A DNA stretch of 64,000 bases from Toxoplasma gondii ME49 (GCF_000006565.2 NC_031476.1:1636458-1700457), one strand, 5' to 3'; counted from the stretch's first letter, positions 1 through 12,706 are shown. Made by a program: numbers and translations. The notes: a model not told the origin generated them from the letters alone.

Positions 1-750
1 TCTCTCCGCTGGGTCTGTCGTTGTGCTCGGACCACTGTGGATTGAATTTGGGGCAGATAATTGGTCCCCCTAAGTAGGCAACGGGATGCGGCACGGGCCA
101 CTTGGCCCAGATCCCGTGGGTCAGTGGGTCGCACCCTGCGGGATGATCCACTTGTGGTGTGTTGTGAGGAATGAGGAGCAGAAATTTGCGTGTAGCCAAC
201 AGCGAAAAGCCGCTCAGCCCGAGTTCGAGATGCACGGAAGAGCGATTCCTGAGGATCTGACCGAGTGCAGACAGAACAGGCGCGAAACAACACACGGGAA
301 AAACGCATGCCGACTCAACCGTCGCTTCGGCACCCCAGCAAGCACATATCGAAATGCTCGTACCTCCTACGCTTTGGGTTTTTCGAGCGGAGCGCGACAC
401 AGGAGACGCACATCTTTGCAAATTCAATTCGTGGATGCGCCTGTATTTACCGGTAGATAGATATTGAGAGGAGGACAGACATCTATGTAAATTGAAGGAT
501 AGATATATATAGATAGATAATTAGATAAATAAACAACTAGATAAATAGAGAGACAAACAAATAGATAAATAAATAGACTAAGAAATAGACAGGTAGGATG
601 CTAAGAAAGATACAGGTAGATAGATAGATATTCCTAGAGGTCAAACGATGGACATCAAGAGAAGGAATGACATTTTCACTCTTCTTGCTGAGCGGTCGAG
701 TTTGTCGATCGCGAGCCACATTTGTTACAGTCTTTAGAGGCCGTGCTTAC
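1..750. other. Left edge: 3' part or flank of the leftmost gene, with a GATA-type microsatellite
   Basis: No gene is firmly supported here. Positions about 485-640 hold degenerate tetranucleotide repeats (gata/taga/aaat type) with stops in most frames. One short minus-strand segment, 413-315, follows an acceptor-like tgcaaag, starts in phase 0 and ends in TGA. It could be the last exon of the gene running leftward through 751, because that gene's exon at 869-751 ends in phase 0 at a GTAAGC donor. This is a weak suggestion only. Confidence 0.3.
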
Positions 751-2126
751 TTGAAGCGCGTTCGAAAAAGCTACCTCAAATTCATTTGGGGACGCTGCGT
801 CTTTTGTCAGCGACTCTGTTGCCTCTGACTCCAGTTTCACGGGGACCAGTGCATGCAAGAAATCAAAAACTTGAACCATCGCTGCAAAGCAGAGACGAGG
901 AGCGGACACACGCGAACAGACGTGACCAAAGAGTATTAGATACTATTTCTGTTTTACAAACAGCGACTTTATCTGACGGTCTATCTGGCTTCGGTACCCT
1001 CCGAAGAACCGACGCTACGTTCTTGCGTACACTTCAAGAAGGGTAGCCCACTCGTCATCCCTGCCAGATTCAATTCTATTGTGTTATGTATGCAAATATA
1101 TGTATATGTATATATATATATATGTATATATGTACAATTGTATATCCGCAGGTGGAGGAATGTATGAATGTGCTTATTCAAGCTGTTGCTCGTTTGCAGA
1201 GTGGCTCACTTTCGTTCTTGGAGAGAGAAGCTTCAATTTGTCTCTCAAGAGGAAAGCGAAGGATCGACTTGCCGGTTTGCGCCTCCCATATCGACAAGGG
1301 CAAAGAAAGCATCTGCAAGCAGATAAGTCATTGCAGAACGAGTCAGGCGTTTACCTTTCGTGGCCACGTTCGAAGCCCAGCATGAGCTTGCATCCCTGGT
1401 CCGCACTGCAGTCCAGAAAAGCATAGGCACGTGCATGACCACAAGCGTGGATGCATGCATCTCACACGCATTCATAGGTGCATTCACTGAGTACAGTGCA
1501 ACGTGCATATGCACGTCAGCAGCTGCAAAAACCCACACGCGAGGACCTGCAGCAAACACCGTCAGGTTTTCTTCTCATGTTTCTATCTCGCTGGTAAGAC
1601 GCGTCACAACAAACCCTTCTATAGTCTCCTTCCTAATGTTCGTTTTCTGCGGTTTCCTTTGGTCTCTCCCTTGACCTTTTTAATGTCTGTCTCTTTCGGT
1701 CCCCCTCTGCACGTCTTTTCCCCTTTTGTCATCTGTTGAAGGAGCACCTGGATGTGCGTGTCAACCGGCCGCCTGTGGTCCGGCCAACGATCTGGAAGAC
1801 ACTGAAACGTTGCAGCGCAGTCGTGCTGGTGAAGAATGTTTTCGATTACACGCCTGTAAGGCAATCGCGAAAAGAAGAACACATCCAATTTCAGGTCATA
1901 CGTTTACTGCTAACGTGCCCTCTATGCACGCACACCTCAATCTCCAGGCTATGTGCCATAAGCCAAACCAGCGATCATATATATATATATATATATATAT
2001 AATGTATATACTTGTATAAACACACGGAGATACATACATATCTGAGAATATTTCTCTCTATGTAGTCACAGCTACGCAGATGTGCACCCATACGAACGAT
2101 CATATATACGTAGCGGTGGTTCATTT

Positions 2127-2170
<44 letters not shown>

Positions 2171-5100
2171 CCAGCGATTCAGTCAAACAGTATATGCATA
2201 TATGTGAACACGTGAGTGTGCATGTAAATGAGTATAGCCTCTTAAGTAACAGGATGGGTACGCAGAGATGCAGTTAAACAAATCTTCGTATTTCTGTAGC
2301 GGCTTTTCATAGCAAGTTTATATATACATGTATAAGTTGATAGGTAGGGAGAGACAGCCAAATATAGATAGGTAGGTAGAAATTTAGATAGACAGATAGA
2401 TAGATATGTGCATGGAACGGTGTAAGTTTTGCGCTCTCAACTGCGTCTTACCAGTCGTCTCGAGTCAAGCCTTCGGAATGGTCCCTGGCACAGCGCTTGT
2501 ATAGTCGTACAGGCAGCGCTTCAAGGCCACTTCCTGGAGGAGGTTTACCGGAACTGGCATCCTCCATCGCTCGGGCGGCGAATAACTTGACATCGGAAAC
2601 AAACTAAGAAGGACATGGAAAACGCATACATGATTATCTGGATCACTTCATACTACAGGGGCACACTTCCTCATAGGGCCAAACATGGATAAATGGAGTG
2701 AAACGCAAATGTGAGTGCATGCGTACGTGGCAAAACATCTTATATATACATATAGGCCGGCTTACCAGCACGCACGCATGCAGCACTGCAGATTTGTGCG
2801 TACGTGCATGCGTGTGCATGTCTACGCGTGGAGATACACAACTTTCAAACAGGGAGCGCATTTCATAGGCGCATCGTCAAGTATATGCATCTGAAGTTGA
2901 CCAAAAGAGCCGGCGAGCTCTGCGTTTTCTGGACCCACTGACCTGTTCTGGGTCCACACCTTTCTTGATTGTGAAGACTTTTTTGGGGCAGTCGAAAAAA
3001 CGTGAATATTGATCGACCGTAGTCTCTCGTGTCTCGCCTTGCAGCAGCGTCACACAAGCCTGAGGCTCGCCGCAGAGATCGCTGAGAGCGCGGCACTGCT
3101 CCTTTGGGATGGGAGAAAATGACAGACAAACACGGCACAGGAACATGCAGCGAACACGCTGTAGTCATTTATTGTAACCAGCGATGATATATATATATAT
3201 ATATATATGCATCTGTGTACACACACTAGACGCCATCAGGAAAGGGCAAACCCGTTACGACATGTGGCGACATGTTTTCGGCTTTTTTCTCGTTGCTACT
3301 AGAATGACTGTGTGTAGTTGACAGCTGTCGGGCACTAGATTCGAAACGTGGTTCTTCCTCTGCTTCTTTTCGAGATCACACTTGAGTTCTAAGTGACTGT
3401 TGAAGACCGCTGTCTCCAGGAGAGCACCGTGTGACTCAAAAGCAGGTAGAAACGCACTCGCAAGCTCCTGAAAGCCTACTACGTGGAATCGCAAGCTAAA
3501 CTCTCGCTTCTGTTCCGGGGTTTCGTTTTTTCAACGTACCAGAGAGGAAGGGAAGTTATCGAAGATGCATCCGGACTCAGTCATGCGAGCGAGAAGGTGT
3601 TTGAGGCTATTTTTACCTGCCGAAACAGAGAGTATTGTCTTGAATGGTGTGAAGTTCACTTTTTTGACGTTGTTCCACGCAGGCTTCCTCAACCGAAAGA
3701 AACAGCAGCCGCTTCTTGTCATCAATCGGACGTCACGCAAGCATGCATTCGTCGCCCTTGTGTCAGTATTAGTACGAGCATGTTTATAAATATACAGTAT
3801 CACTTTTCTAGCAAAAGGTTTATTTTAAGTTTGAGATTTACGCCAAATCAACATATGTAGAAACACGCTCCCCTGCGACAGGAGACGGAAGTGAACACAA
3901 TGGCTGAAGCGGGCAGCGAAGAGGACCCAGAAACCTCATGTTTCATCTTGTTTTGTCCGTCAACCAGCAACTGGCTCGACAACAAACGACCCTCTCTGTT
4001 GACTGTAATCTTCAAGGGGGGTCGAGAACCTTGAGTATAAAAACAAAGGCATGTTGTGTCGTACCACAGTGCAGCGCTGGACTATGTACGGAGAATGTGA
4101 ATGCAAAATGGAGACCGATACACATGCAGAGAGAGCCGTGCGACCCAAGACGTCAAGCCGTGCTCGCGGGAACTCAATTCATATATCCATACACTCGACA
4201 CGAAGTTTCTGAATGCATTCGTGATCTGCGAGAACAAAGACGTATGCTGAGAAGTCTTTAGAGATGCACACACATACAGAAAGAATGCGAACCTCCTTCT
4301 ATGTATATATATACATACCCATGGACGTGCGAGTAGCCGTTTGCTGATATGCTAAGAGGTATTGCCATTGAACGGGGTCGTGTGTTCTTAGGTTCAACTA
4401 ACCCACTCTCAAGATCAGCGGCTTTTGCAGGGACAACTATTGCCCCAGTAGCTTGAAAGGGTTCTGGCTCGACGGTCAAGATGGACATCTCGAGACTTTG
4501 CGCAAGCTGTGAGATGGTAGGCGCAAGCTCTGTCCTCTGGTCGTCTTCTAAAAAGAAAAATACCTCAAACCCTTGTATAGAAATGAACTTCTTGTGGACT
4601 ACCCGTTTCTCTGAATCTGTGAATTCGAATTCGGCAGCTGACCGTCGTGCAGAACCACTCGGTAGATTCCAAAGTAGATGCTGTATATATTTAGGATTGT
4701 TCTTATACATCTGTGTGAGATGAGGAGCCTATTTTGTGCATTCAGCGTTGTATACCTGTGTCGTTGTCACCGCAATAATTAAGCTCCTCACCATAGAACA
4801 GAATTAGATTTCTTCTCATTCTGAGGCACATCGCCGCCTTTGCATCTGTGACTGGTAGGATGTACTGTTTGGGAATAGCCACAAAGTGGTTCGGCACTAT
4901 CGGCGTGTCAGCAACCATGGCGTAATGCGTCCGGCTCTTCTCTGACCCCTGTCTAGGGAGCATTTTGTCGAGGAGGAAGTCAGGGTGCACAAACTGGAAA
5001 TTCCGTCTCAAGAACATGTTCACTATATTGCTTCTTCGAAGTTGAGCAGACAACCATACAACAAAGTGGACCCCGTTGTGGATGGCTTCCGTTACCGACA

Positions 5101-6230
5101 GATCAGGAGACACCCGGAAGCGACCTTTGGGAAAGGCGAATTGGTACGGGAGTTGATCTTGATTTTTGGCCGCCCGAGCGTTCCTGCTGCTTCCGTCGAA
5201 TCCGCTGCCTTTATGCTGTCCCCACGTTTGCCTCGCTTTATCGTTATGTGTCTCTACGTGTCTGGGAAGCTGATGGCTCTCACACAACTGCAGCAGTTTC
5301 TCAGTCCGCATTTCTACTTCCTTCACTATTCCAGGTCCTAGGATTTGCCTTTCGAGGACTTCCTGACGGAAGCGCGCTTCGTTTAAACGTGCAAGGCGCA
5401 AGAGGAAAGTAGCAAAGTCACTCTGGGCTGTCTTGGACACGTCCCTCCAGTCAACCTCCACGTCGTCCATTTTGTACTTTTTTTCAAGGAGTTCAAGGAA
5501 ATCCAAGTGGTTTCCAATGAAGTCGCCTTCCGGCGTGAACACGACAGGATATTCATCTGTGCCATCCCAGTCTACACACTCACACACACGGACCGGGGAA
5601 AAACATTATTCTAGTGCGTACAACCATGCATACGCCCACGTGTACAAATATATATATATATATATATAGGTGGACGCACATTTAAAGGGATGTGAATATA
5701 CCTATATACGTGGGAAAGATTTGCTTGTCGTCACCCAGGTCCGCATCCACTTAAACTCGCGTTGCAAGGCCGAGTCTTGGCTGGCTTAGACGCTGCGAGC
5801 CACCATTTACCATGAGAAGTATATGTATATATGAATACAGTTATGTGTGTAGAAATATTTCAACATATATATATTGATATATATGTGAAAAAGCTAGAAT
5901 TGGAGAACACGATGACCCTTCAAATCTACAATCCCTCGTGAGATTGTCGTTAAAGCACGTGGTGAGTTTTCGGGTTCGGGAGAAAAGCGAATAACAAAAA
6001 CTGTCCTCAGTAGTTGCCCCAGTTCTGCTTTTTGCTGTCTCGGCTGGATGCTTACCCGTGAATCCGAATTTTGCTTTTAGTCGTTGAAAATGACTTTTAC
6101 ATTCTTCTGGATCTCGCATATCGAATTTGACAAACACATTTGGATACCGCCGGCACAAACGACTCGCCGCAAGCTCGCAGTGTGCGAGCTTTGGACAGTT
6201 GCATCTGCCGGAAATAATATACACTGGCAT
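751..6230 (-). CDS. Multi-exon protein with MDH1B-like N-terminal thioredoxin-like domain, otherwise unrecognised
   Basis: The ATG at 6230 (context gaaaATG) begins with MPVYIISGRCNCPKL. This segment, continuing through GNHLDFLELL in exon 2, resembles the thioredoxin-like N-terminus of malate dehydrogenase 1B, including the xGRxxCP start and the final NEFLE-like helix. I do not see a convincing malate dehydrogenase Rossmann domain afterwards. Well supported exons are 6230-6056 (GTAAGC donor), 5571-4756 and 4637 to about 4319. Left-hand exons agree in phase and have good sites: 3101-2943, 2603-2452, 1853-1748, 1405-1355, 1312-1210 and 869-751. The middle (about 3714-3617 and 3475-3300) is phase-compatible but ambiguous, and an extra exon near 4045-4000 is possible. 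The C-terminus is unresolved and may lie left of 751. Function unknown; a ciliary role is inferred only from the MDH1B resemblance. Confidence 0.55.
1978..2400. repeat. (TA)n and (GATA)n tracts, intron of the leftmost gene
   Basis: Tracts at 1979-2003, 2133-2168 and a gata-type array at about 2340-2406. They lie between the exons 2603-2452 and 1853-1748 of the leftmost gene. Similar (TA)n tracts occur at 3188-3208, 5648-5667 and 10956-10980. Confidence 0.8.
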
Positions 6231-7566
6231 TTTCAAATAATCACTATATACCGATTATGCAACAATGCTTTCTACCTAGGAAGACCTATACATAGATACA
6301 CATAAGTTACTAAGAATGCCGAACCCGTAACCTAATCATTTAAATGTGAAATGTGTGTCCGCATATTCCCAGACGTTTCACCTGGTCATCTTTCTCCCTC
6401 GGCAACAGTTCATAATCTTTCCATCTATTGTGTTCTACATTTCTGTTCGCGAATCTATCGGTCTTTGTGGCTTCGCGGTGGTCCCTTGCAAGCAGGGAGC
6501 TGGAGAGAGACTATTGTGAAGCTGTGTGCAGAAGGAATCACTCTGGTCGAGCACTGTACTTCTTTAATCCAGCTGACAGAGAGCCACGCGATCATTTGTT
6601 TCTCATGCAGATCTCCCATCTGCGAGACTGCAGGAGGCGATTCTGTTTGATGCACAAAGATGGGGTATCGAAGAAAAGCTGTCCACTGAAGAGAGAGGTT
6701 CGCTCTCCGGAGTTGCGGCAGACCATTTCGTTCTCTTGTCGAGATTCAACCGAACATGCCACCGGCATCTCGCATGCGCGACCCACCCAGAGGCAACTCC
6801 TGATGAGAGCAGTACCGGAAGAACGGGTCGATAACTGTCAGGGATTTGACCAGAACAAGTTAGAGAAGCATTGTTTTCCTTCTGTCGCTACCGAGCGTTG
6901 GTTCGCTGAAACAGAACGCGCGGGGTAACAAAGCTGAAGCAAGTCGATTTCCGTGGCTATGCGTAAAGATGAAACTTCTGGGTCTTGAATCAGCATGCCT
7001 TCCCGAAGAGACTTGTATTCGTTCGAATCGAAGAAATGCATAAAATGCAGACAAGGATCACGCATGCCCCTGTTTTTTTCACTGCTTGGTGATTTTAGGC
7101 TGCTACTCGCGCCGGCTTGCGGCGATTAATGAGACCCTCGCAAGTTCGTTTTTCTTACGTGATCCTCGATGTCCACCGATTAAGACTGTCTGCTGATCAA
7201 GGAAGTTGATTCGTTTCCCATGTATGTCTTCCTCTATAGTTTGGACGCCTCCCTTCTAGATGAAAATTCATCCTCCCTGAAAGAAACTTTTTTCTCATCG
7301 CTCCTACTATTGTCGCCCTCATACGGGCCCCGCACTTAGACGTTTTGACAAGAAACCGAAGACCTCCATGCGACCTGTTGCCCTGAATTTCCTTCTCGTT
7401 TCGCGTTTATTCCCAACCAACGAATCTGGACAGCTCTTTTGTTTGCACCGCGGCACTTTCCGTAGATGCTTCCCCCTCACGCTTTCAGTTGTGCACGATT
7501 CTGCATTTTTTCCTCGCACCAATCAGAAACATCACCGTTTTAACTTGCTTTCGGCCACTGAGAAAG
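6231..7566. promoter_or_regulatory. Divergent intergenic region between two oppositely transcribed genes
   Basis: About 1.3 kb separates two start codons pointing away from each other, so it must contain both promoters and 5' UTRs. Two overlapping plus-strand frames (6351-6650 and 6428-6928) are open but have no homology I recognise, no donor or acceptor support, and mutually exclusive readings. I see no clear core promoter element, as is usual for this phylum. Confidence 0.4.
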
Positions 7567-7935
7567 ATGGCAGCAGCAAAGGCCATCCAAACCCCTGTTA
7601 CCGATGAAGAGCACTTTAAATCTATCGTCTACAACTCAGAAGACCCCAGACTGTTTGTGGTTGACGTGTTTACCGCTGCATGGGGCCCCTGCCATATTTT
7701 GCTCCCTACACTCTCAAATTTGGTTCCGCTGATCGATGACTTCGAGGAAAGGTGTCAGCTCCTTACCGTCGACTCAGCACTGGTTCCTGAGTTAAGCAAG
7801 TATCACGGTACATCCCAGCCAAAGTTCTTGTTCTACAAGGATGGAACAATAGTGAAAGAGATAACTGGGGCCGACGCTCCTGCAATCACGAAAGCGATAT
7901 TTGCATTGATTCCAGAGGATTCCAGGCCGTCGTAG
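7567..7935 (+). CDS. Thioredoxin-fold protein, axonemal dynein/NME8-like, monocysteine WGPC
   Basis: A single-exon ORF of 122 residues with ATG in the context agaaagATGgc. It covers one complete thioredoxin fold: the beta strand LFVVDVF (residues 29-35), active-site helix start AAWGPC (37-42), and the later strand with the cis-proline segment SQPKFLFY. The block GTIVKEITGADAP matches the style of the thioredoxin domains of NME8/TXNDC3 and flagellar outer-arm dynein light chains rather than cytosolic thioredoxin. The first catalytic cysteine of the normal CGPC is tryptophan, leaving only Cys42, so ordinary disulfide reductase turnover is unlikely; a structural or single-cysteine role is inferred. 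It is divergent from the MDH1B-like gene, and both relate to motile-cilium proteins, suggesting microgamete expression. Confidence 0.8.
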   Translation: MAAAKAIQTPVTDEEHFKSIVYNSEDPRLFVVDVFTAAWGPCHILLPTLSNLVPLIDDFEERCQLLTVDSALVPELSKYHGTSQPKFLFYKDGTIVKEITGADAPAITKAIFALIPEDSRPS

Positions 7936-9563
7936 AGTGCCAGGACAAACTGAAGTAGGTCCTTCCGACGCTGAGGTTGGCGGATTTGGCGGGTTCGCAT
8001 GTTTACGCCTGTGTACCACTCAAGGATGTAACCCGTATCATACCTCAAGTTCAAAGGCTCTCTACCTAGTCAGACGTGCCTCAAGAATGACAAAAACGAT
8101 GGATGCGCAGAGCCAAGCTGAATGACATGGAAGTTCGCGGTGCGAAGTCGTCGCGTAGGGCTGACCGTCTAATCGACGCCTGCGTGAGCTGCCTGCCAAG
8201 ATTCACTGTCTGATTGAAAACAGCTGACACTCCCGGGGTGTTTGATGACACGACTCATCCAATGTCGTAATTGTCCACATATTTTTTTTTCTCGATAAGG
8301 TCCACAAGAAACGATAGATGCCGTAACGGAAAAGAGGGGACAGAACGGACAAGTGCGACCGTTGATTCGCCAGACGATTTCCACTTCACTTTTTTAGCGT
8401 TCGTTCACTCTCCATGTCTCGTGGAGTTTGTGCAGACACAAGTCGAGGTAAGGCTGCTGACTACAGGCACACGCACCCGAGTCCTTGGCTAAATAAAACT
8501 GTCCTTTTGGGTGTCTCTCATGAGCATGGTTTGGTCACGAATCAGGAAACTTACACACGCTACTGGATCAGTGCGCCGCCGTTGAAACGTACGTATCAGG
8601 TCATGCAGCGATATGCAGCAATTCGTTCGTGAACGTGTCTTCACGTCGAGCTCCTTCCCTTCTTCCACTCTCAGTGATTCCTCGCCTGTCACGTCACGGC
8701 AAAAGGTTGCGATAGGCCACTCTGAAAAAAACAGTCCTTGTCATTTCGCGCGTTATAATGTCTTTTGCACTTCTGCTGTATCTTCGTTTGAAGGAATGGT
8801 TTGTCTGCCTATTTTCGATCGTTCCACTTTTCTGTCTTCTGAAAGAGTCCATAGCGTAGCAGTGGCGAGGCCTTACGAGCGTTGCGGGCTTCTCTGCTGA
8901 TTTATCTCTTGAAACGTATGAAACGAAAAACGTTTCCGACTGTTGTGCTGTCGCGTTTGGTTGATAAGTAAACCCAGTTGTCGATGAGTAGCATGCCAAA
9001 AACGTGTGTAGTTTCTGATAATCAGTTAGTCAGCCCGTGGCGCGGGAGTCGGAAACGAGCTGACACCCAAACCACATCCATGATACATAAAAGGAAACAT
9101 TTTTGTGAAGAAACGCAAATGCGCACACACACCCAGCGGTGCACGGCTTCCTTTCCGTGTATTCATTTCGAAATGGGTCCACGCAGGCTACCGTGCAAAA
9201 CGCCCTACTACGAAAAGTTCCTTATCGTGAACACATTGCCTCAGGTGCTCACAGACAAAATCACGGAGCCATGTGGTGATGCTGCGAGTGCAGGAGCCGC
9301 TTTAGAAAATACCAGAGACGATTACATCCGAAAGCATGGTCCGTGGGTTTGAGAATGAAACACATAAACACAACCTTGCACGTGGTTCACATAAACACAC
9401 TTCCCGGAGACTCGAAAAAGCCTTTCGACACGTCAGTGGACACTGCAGATGTGGGTTTTGGTTCAGAAGCTGAGACTGCGATGGACACTGCGCCATAGGT
9501 TTTCCCCTTGTGGTGAAAACAGCTCCCGGAACTTTATTCAGAGACACCTGCATATGTCCTGCT
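7936..9563. other. Convergent intergenic region (3' UTRs)
   Basis: This 1.6 kb lies between the end of the thioredoxin-like gene and the end of the reductase gene on the opposite strand. Short open frames exist (for example 8978-9352) but none has splice support, recognisable domains or a convincing start. It most likely holds the two 3' UTRs. Confidence 0.45.
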
Positions 9564-12500
9564 TTAAAGGGATTTGATAACATCGAAAACGTCGACATGT
9601 TCGGCCGATTCAAAGGTGTCGGCTGCCACAACCTTCCACATCAAACTCGCGCTATGGCCTAAGAAAGAAACAAAAAACAAAAAACAGTCATCACTGATTC
9701 GTTCACTAATTATTCTGACGCGCTCAAGCAAAGCACTCGAAGTGATTACACCGCGCGTGTATACTCTCATCTCGTCAAGCACGGTACCTTCTTGCCATCG
9801 TCATGTACTGTGTTCCGCAGAGAAAAACTTGGTGGTGCTTAAGGGGGGGGAAGAGAGAGGTAGATTTCGTCCTCCATGTCTCAGGTATACGCGACCATTG
9901 ATTTTAGAAGAAAGGTATACTCCCCATCTCACTTGTCTCGACGTTGAATGACAGATTCGACGCCGCAGCGCGCACGTTTGCGTCTTCGCATTCTCGAACT
10001 TCCTTCATCATGTCAGTAGCCAATTGTCCTGCGCAGAGGGTGCCCCAGGGCCGCCATTTCAGACTTCCGGGAGTGTATGGAAAACGAAAACAACGAACGT
10101 AGTCGCCTCCGAGCAGCACATGCTTCTCTAGATACGCGTGGACCAACCTAGCACCACGAGGGCATCTCGAAGACCACATGCCATTTTGCAGGTAACAGAA
10201 TACGGATTGTAAAAGCCGAAACAGTGTACTAGCTTTGGTAGGTGCTGGGAGTAGGCGACACTGAGGCTTAACAATCTAATAGAGAAGTTCGCATTTCGTA
10301 CCATCCAGAAAAGTCTGAAATGTACACCCTGTAGTTGCTTCCTCTCACCCTCGCGCCCTTCGACACACTACAAAACTGTGCAGTGGAATGCGTGTGCACG
10401 TTTGCCTTCCGTACCTGGAGCCCAGCTGAGCGTTTTCAAGTCACAGTTTTGCATTTCTTTACATTCCTTCATTTCCGCCGCTACCACACGCATGAGCATG
10501 TCCCTCGCGGCCTTGACGGAGGAGTAGACCGGGAGAGAGGGGAACGGTTGAAGGCCTGCAAGGGACGAGATCTGAAGAATGCGAACGACGCCTGGCCTGC
10601 TTGAGCTGCTAGAAACAGTCTCTAAAAGACGATGAAGAAAACGTGCGTTCAAAATGGAAAACGAGGTGAAGTTGAGGTTGACCGACCGGCGAATGTCCTT
10701 GCTCGTCGCATTCTGCAAGTAACACGTGGGCTGCACCCACCCTGAATTGTGAATCAAATATCTGAGTCAAGACAGAAGAGAACAGACATGCCCCGGATGA
10801 ATCTGCGAAAACAACACATGCATACAGTAACAATGCAAACGTTGAGGTACTCCTGTGTATAGAGAGAGACAAACGTTGTGCTTTATAAGTGGTAAACAGC
10901 TAAATGTCGTCGGTATACATATGTGTCCACATATATACACGTAGACATACATCTGTATATATATATATATATATATATATGAAGCCAAGTGCGTGTCCAA
11001 TTCGAGTGACGGGTACAGTCGCCCTCGGGCAGCAACACCTCTCGTGAAACTTTCCTGCTTTTCGACATAGAACACACTGCGTTTGGTGGCATGCAGATGC
11101 AGAGACAGAATAACATGTCTGTAAACTCGCACACACACATAATTCGAGTATGTACGTGCTTACGGGTACATGCATCTTAGAGAAATACACACACGCAGTA
11201 GGGAAGCGAAAATTGACGTACACTGCATCGAAATCTGCGAAGGATTCTGAGGCGAAGACAGCGTCAACGCGCTTCTCGAATGCGTCGTCCACGACGCTTA
11301 CATCAAGTCTGTAAGAACCAGCGAAATCGAGCTCAAAAAGCACCGCTTGTCTCTTTTCCTGTCTCGACAGCTCTCCCAGAGTACCATAAAGAGCAAGAAT
11401 CTTGAAGCAGAGAAAATCAATACACACAGTTCAGCAGAAGAGATGCCGGCGTGTCGTTGCCTGGTGTCTGGGGCGGCAAACTCTGGTTGCATCCTGGATC
11501 GAAAAAGCGACTGCGAAGGCATTTCTGACTGATAGCACCTTTTGTTCGCCGATCCTGAGACCGTCTCTACAAAGAAGGTGCCAACTCGCCACTGCATTTC
11601 ATGCGAATTCAGAAACGAGAAATCTGCCGGTACACACTTCTTGGCATCTAGGCATCTATCCTCAACCCTCAACCCTCAAACCACCGCAGTGACGAATGTC
11701 ACGCAAACCGCCGAAATAATCGTGACAAACAAAGCAACATCTGAAATAGCACGAATGAGATTCTTCTCGCTCTCGCGTCAAACCATCTCTCGCTCACGTG
11801 AAACAGTTTTGCACGACGCCCTTTCGACATACACAGTTCTTGGGGCAACAATTCTCGAGCCCCCCAGAAGTTACCATATCCTCCGTATAGAGCCTGCATA
11901 AATCTAGGAGAAATATGTATTAGTACTTCCCTGTGGATGGGGAATGGATGTACTAAATAGTGATCTGAATGCATGAAACTGCCGAGGTTTGAATCACCTA
12001 CGGGAATACATGCAAGACGATTTTGTATGAGGTCTCTCCGAAAGGACGAAAGTGTAACGCGTGCGACGACATTTACTTGTGGATGGAGTAATTAGCTGTT
12101 TCCAACTCTTTCTTCACCGCCTCTCCAGTCTCTTGCATGAGATTTTCATCCTGAGAGGGAAAAGAAAAAGACCAGCACCGCTTCCCATTGACCGCGCGGA
12201 AGGTTCGCCCTGACATCAGCCCAGGACGCTCTCCCCCCTTTTCTCAAACGTCCCTCTTTTCCATTTCTGTTCACACAGAAGAAGATAAACGACTTCCCCT
12301 ATAGAGACCCATATGCTTAAATCAAGACTGCTGCCCCTCCCAGATACAATCATCATTTTAGTATTCGAGGTATTTCCTGAGGAGACAGCTACACATAATT
12401 CCAAACTTTTGCACAACCTTCAAGAAAAATGTTTTAGTTCTAGCATTTGTGATTTTCTCTATAGAGACATATACACCTAGATTTCCTTTAAGAGACGAGA

Positions 12501-12706
12501 TTTCATCTGGGCACTTGAGAACGCACTCTGCCGATGAGTACGAATTTGAGTTCTGCGTGATCTCGGACTTGTCGCCATTTCTTTGCCGCCTCGATGGCTA
12601 CAGAACGCCCGAAGCCTTTCGATGCCCCAATTAGAAGCACGAGAGCTTTTGAAGGAAACAAGTTGCTTATTTCTCTTGTACTTCTCTTCACAGAAGTGTC
12701 TGCCAT
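9564..12706 (-). CDS. Sepiapterin reductase-like short-chain dehydrogenase (SDR)
   Basis: Six exons give 310 residues: 12706-12527, 12150-12077, 11362-11222, 10761-10415, 10028-9933 and 9658-9564, with all phases compatible and the ATG in gaaaATGg. The NADPH-binding glycine motif is IGASKGFGR (26-34), followed by LIGR at the end of beta 2, then LIHNSG (134-139) in place of the usual NNAG, the catalytic ISS (196-198), Y211-SSV-K215, and APGQLATDM. The block QPF...YSSVKAARDML closely follows sepiapterin reductase, which makes tetrahydrobiopterin from 6-pyruvoyl-tetrahydropterin or reduces sepiapterin. Human SPR is 261 residues; the extra length is mostly before and between the Rossmann strands. 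The acceptor of exon 3 is weak, so that junction is the least certain. T. gondii has biopterin-dependent aromatic amino acid hydroxylases, which would need such an activity. Confidence 0.8.

Noticed and set aside
1738..1855. Plus-strand exon EHLDVRVNRPPVVRPTIWKTLKRC
   Set aside because: It looks coding, but the minus reading of the same bases has both a better acceptor (ttgccttacag) and donor (CAG|GTGCTC) and fits the phase of neighbouring minus exons.
6428..6928. 166-codon plus ORF between divergent genes
   Set aside because: A competing frame (6351-6650) looks equally protein-like; no start context or splice sites, so neither is convincing.
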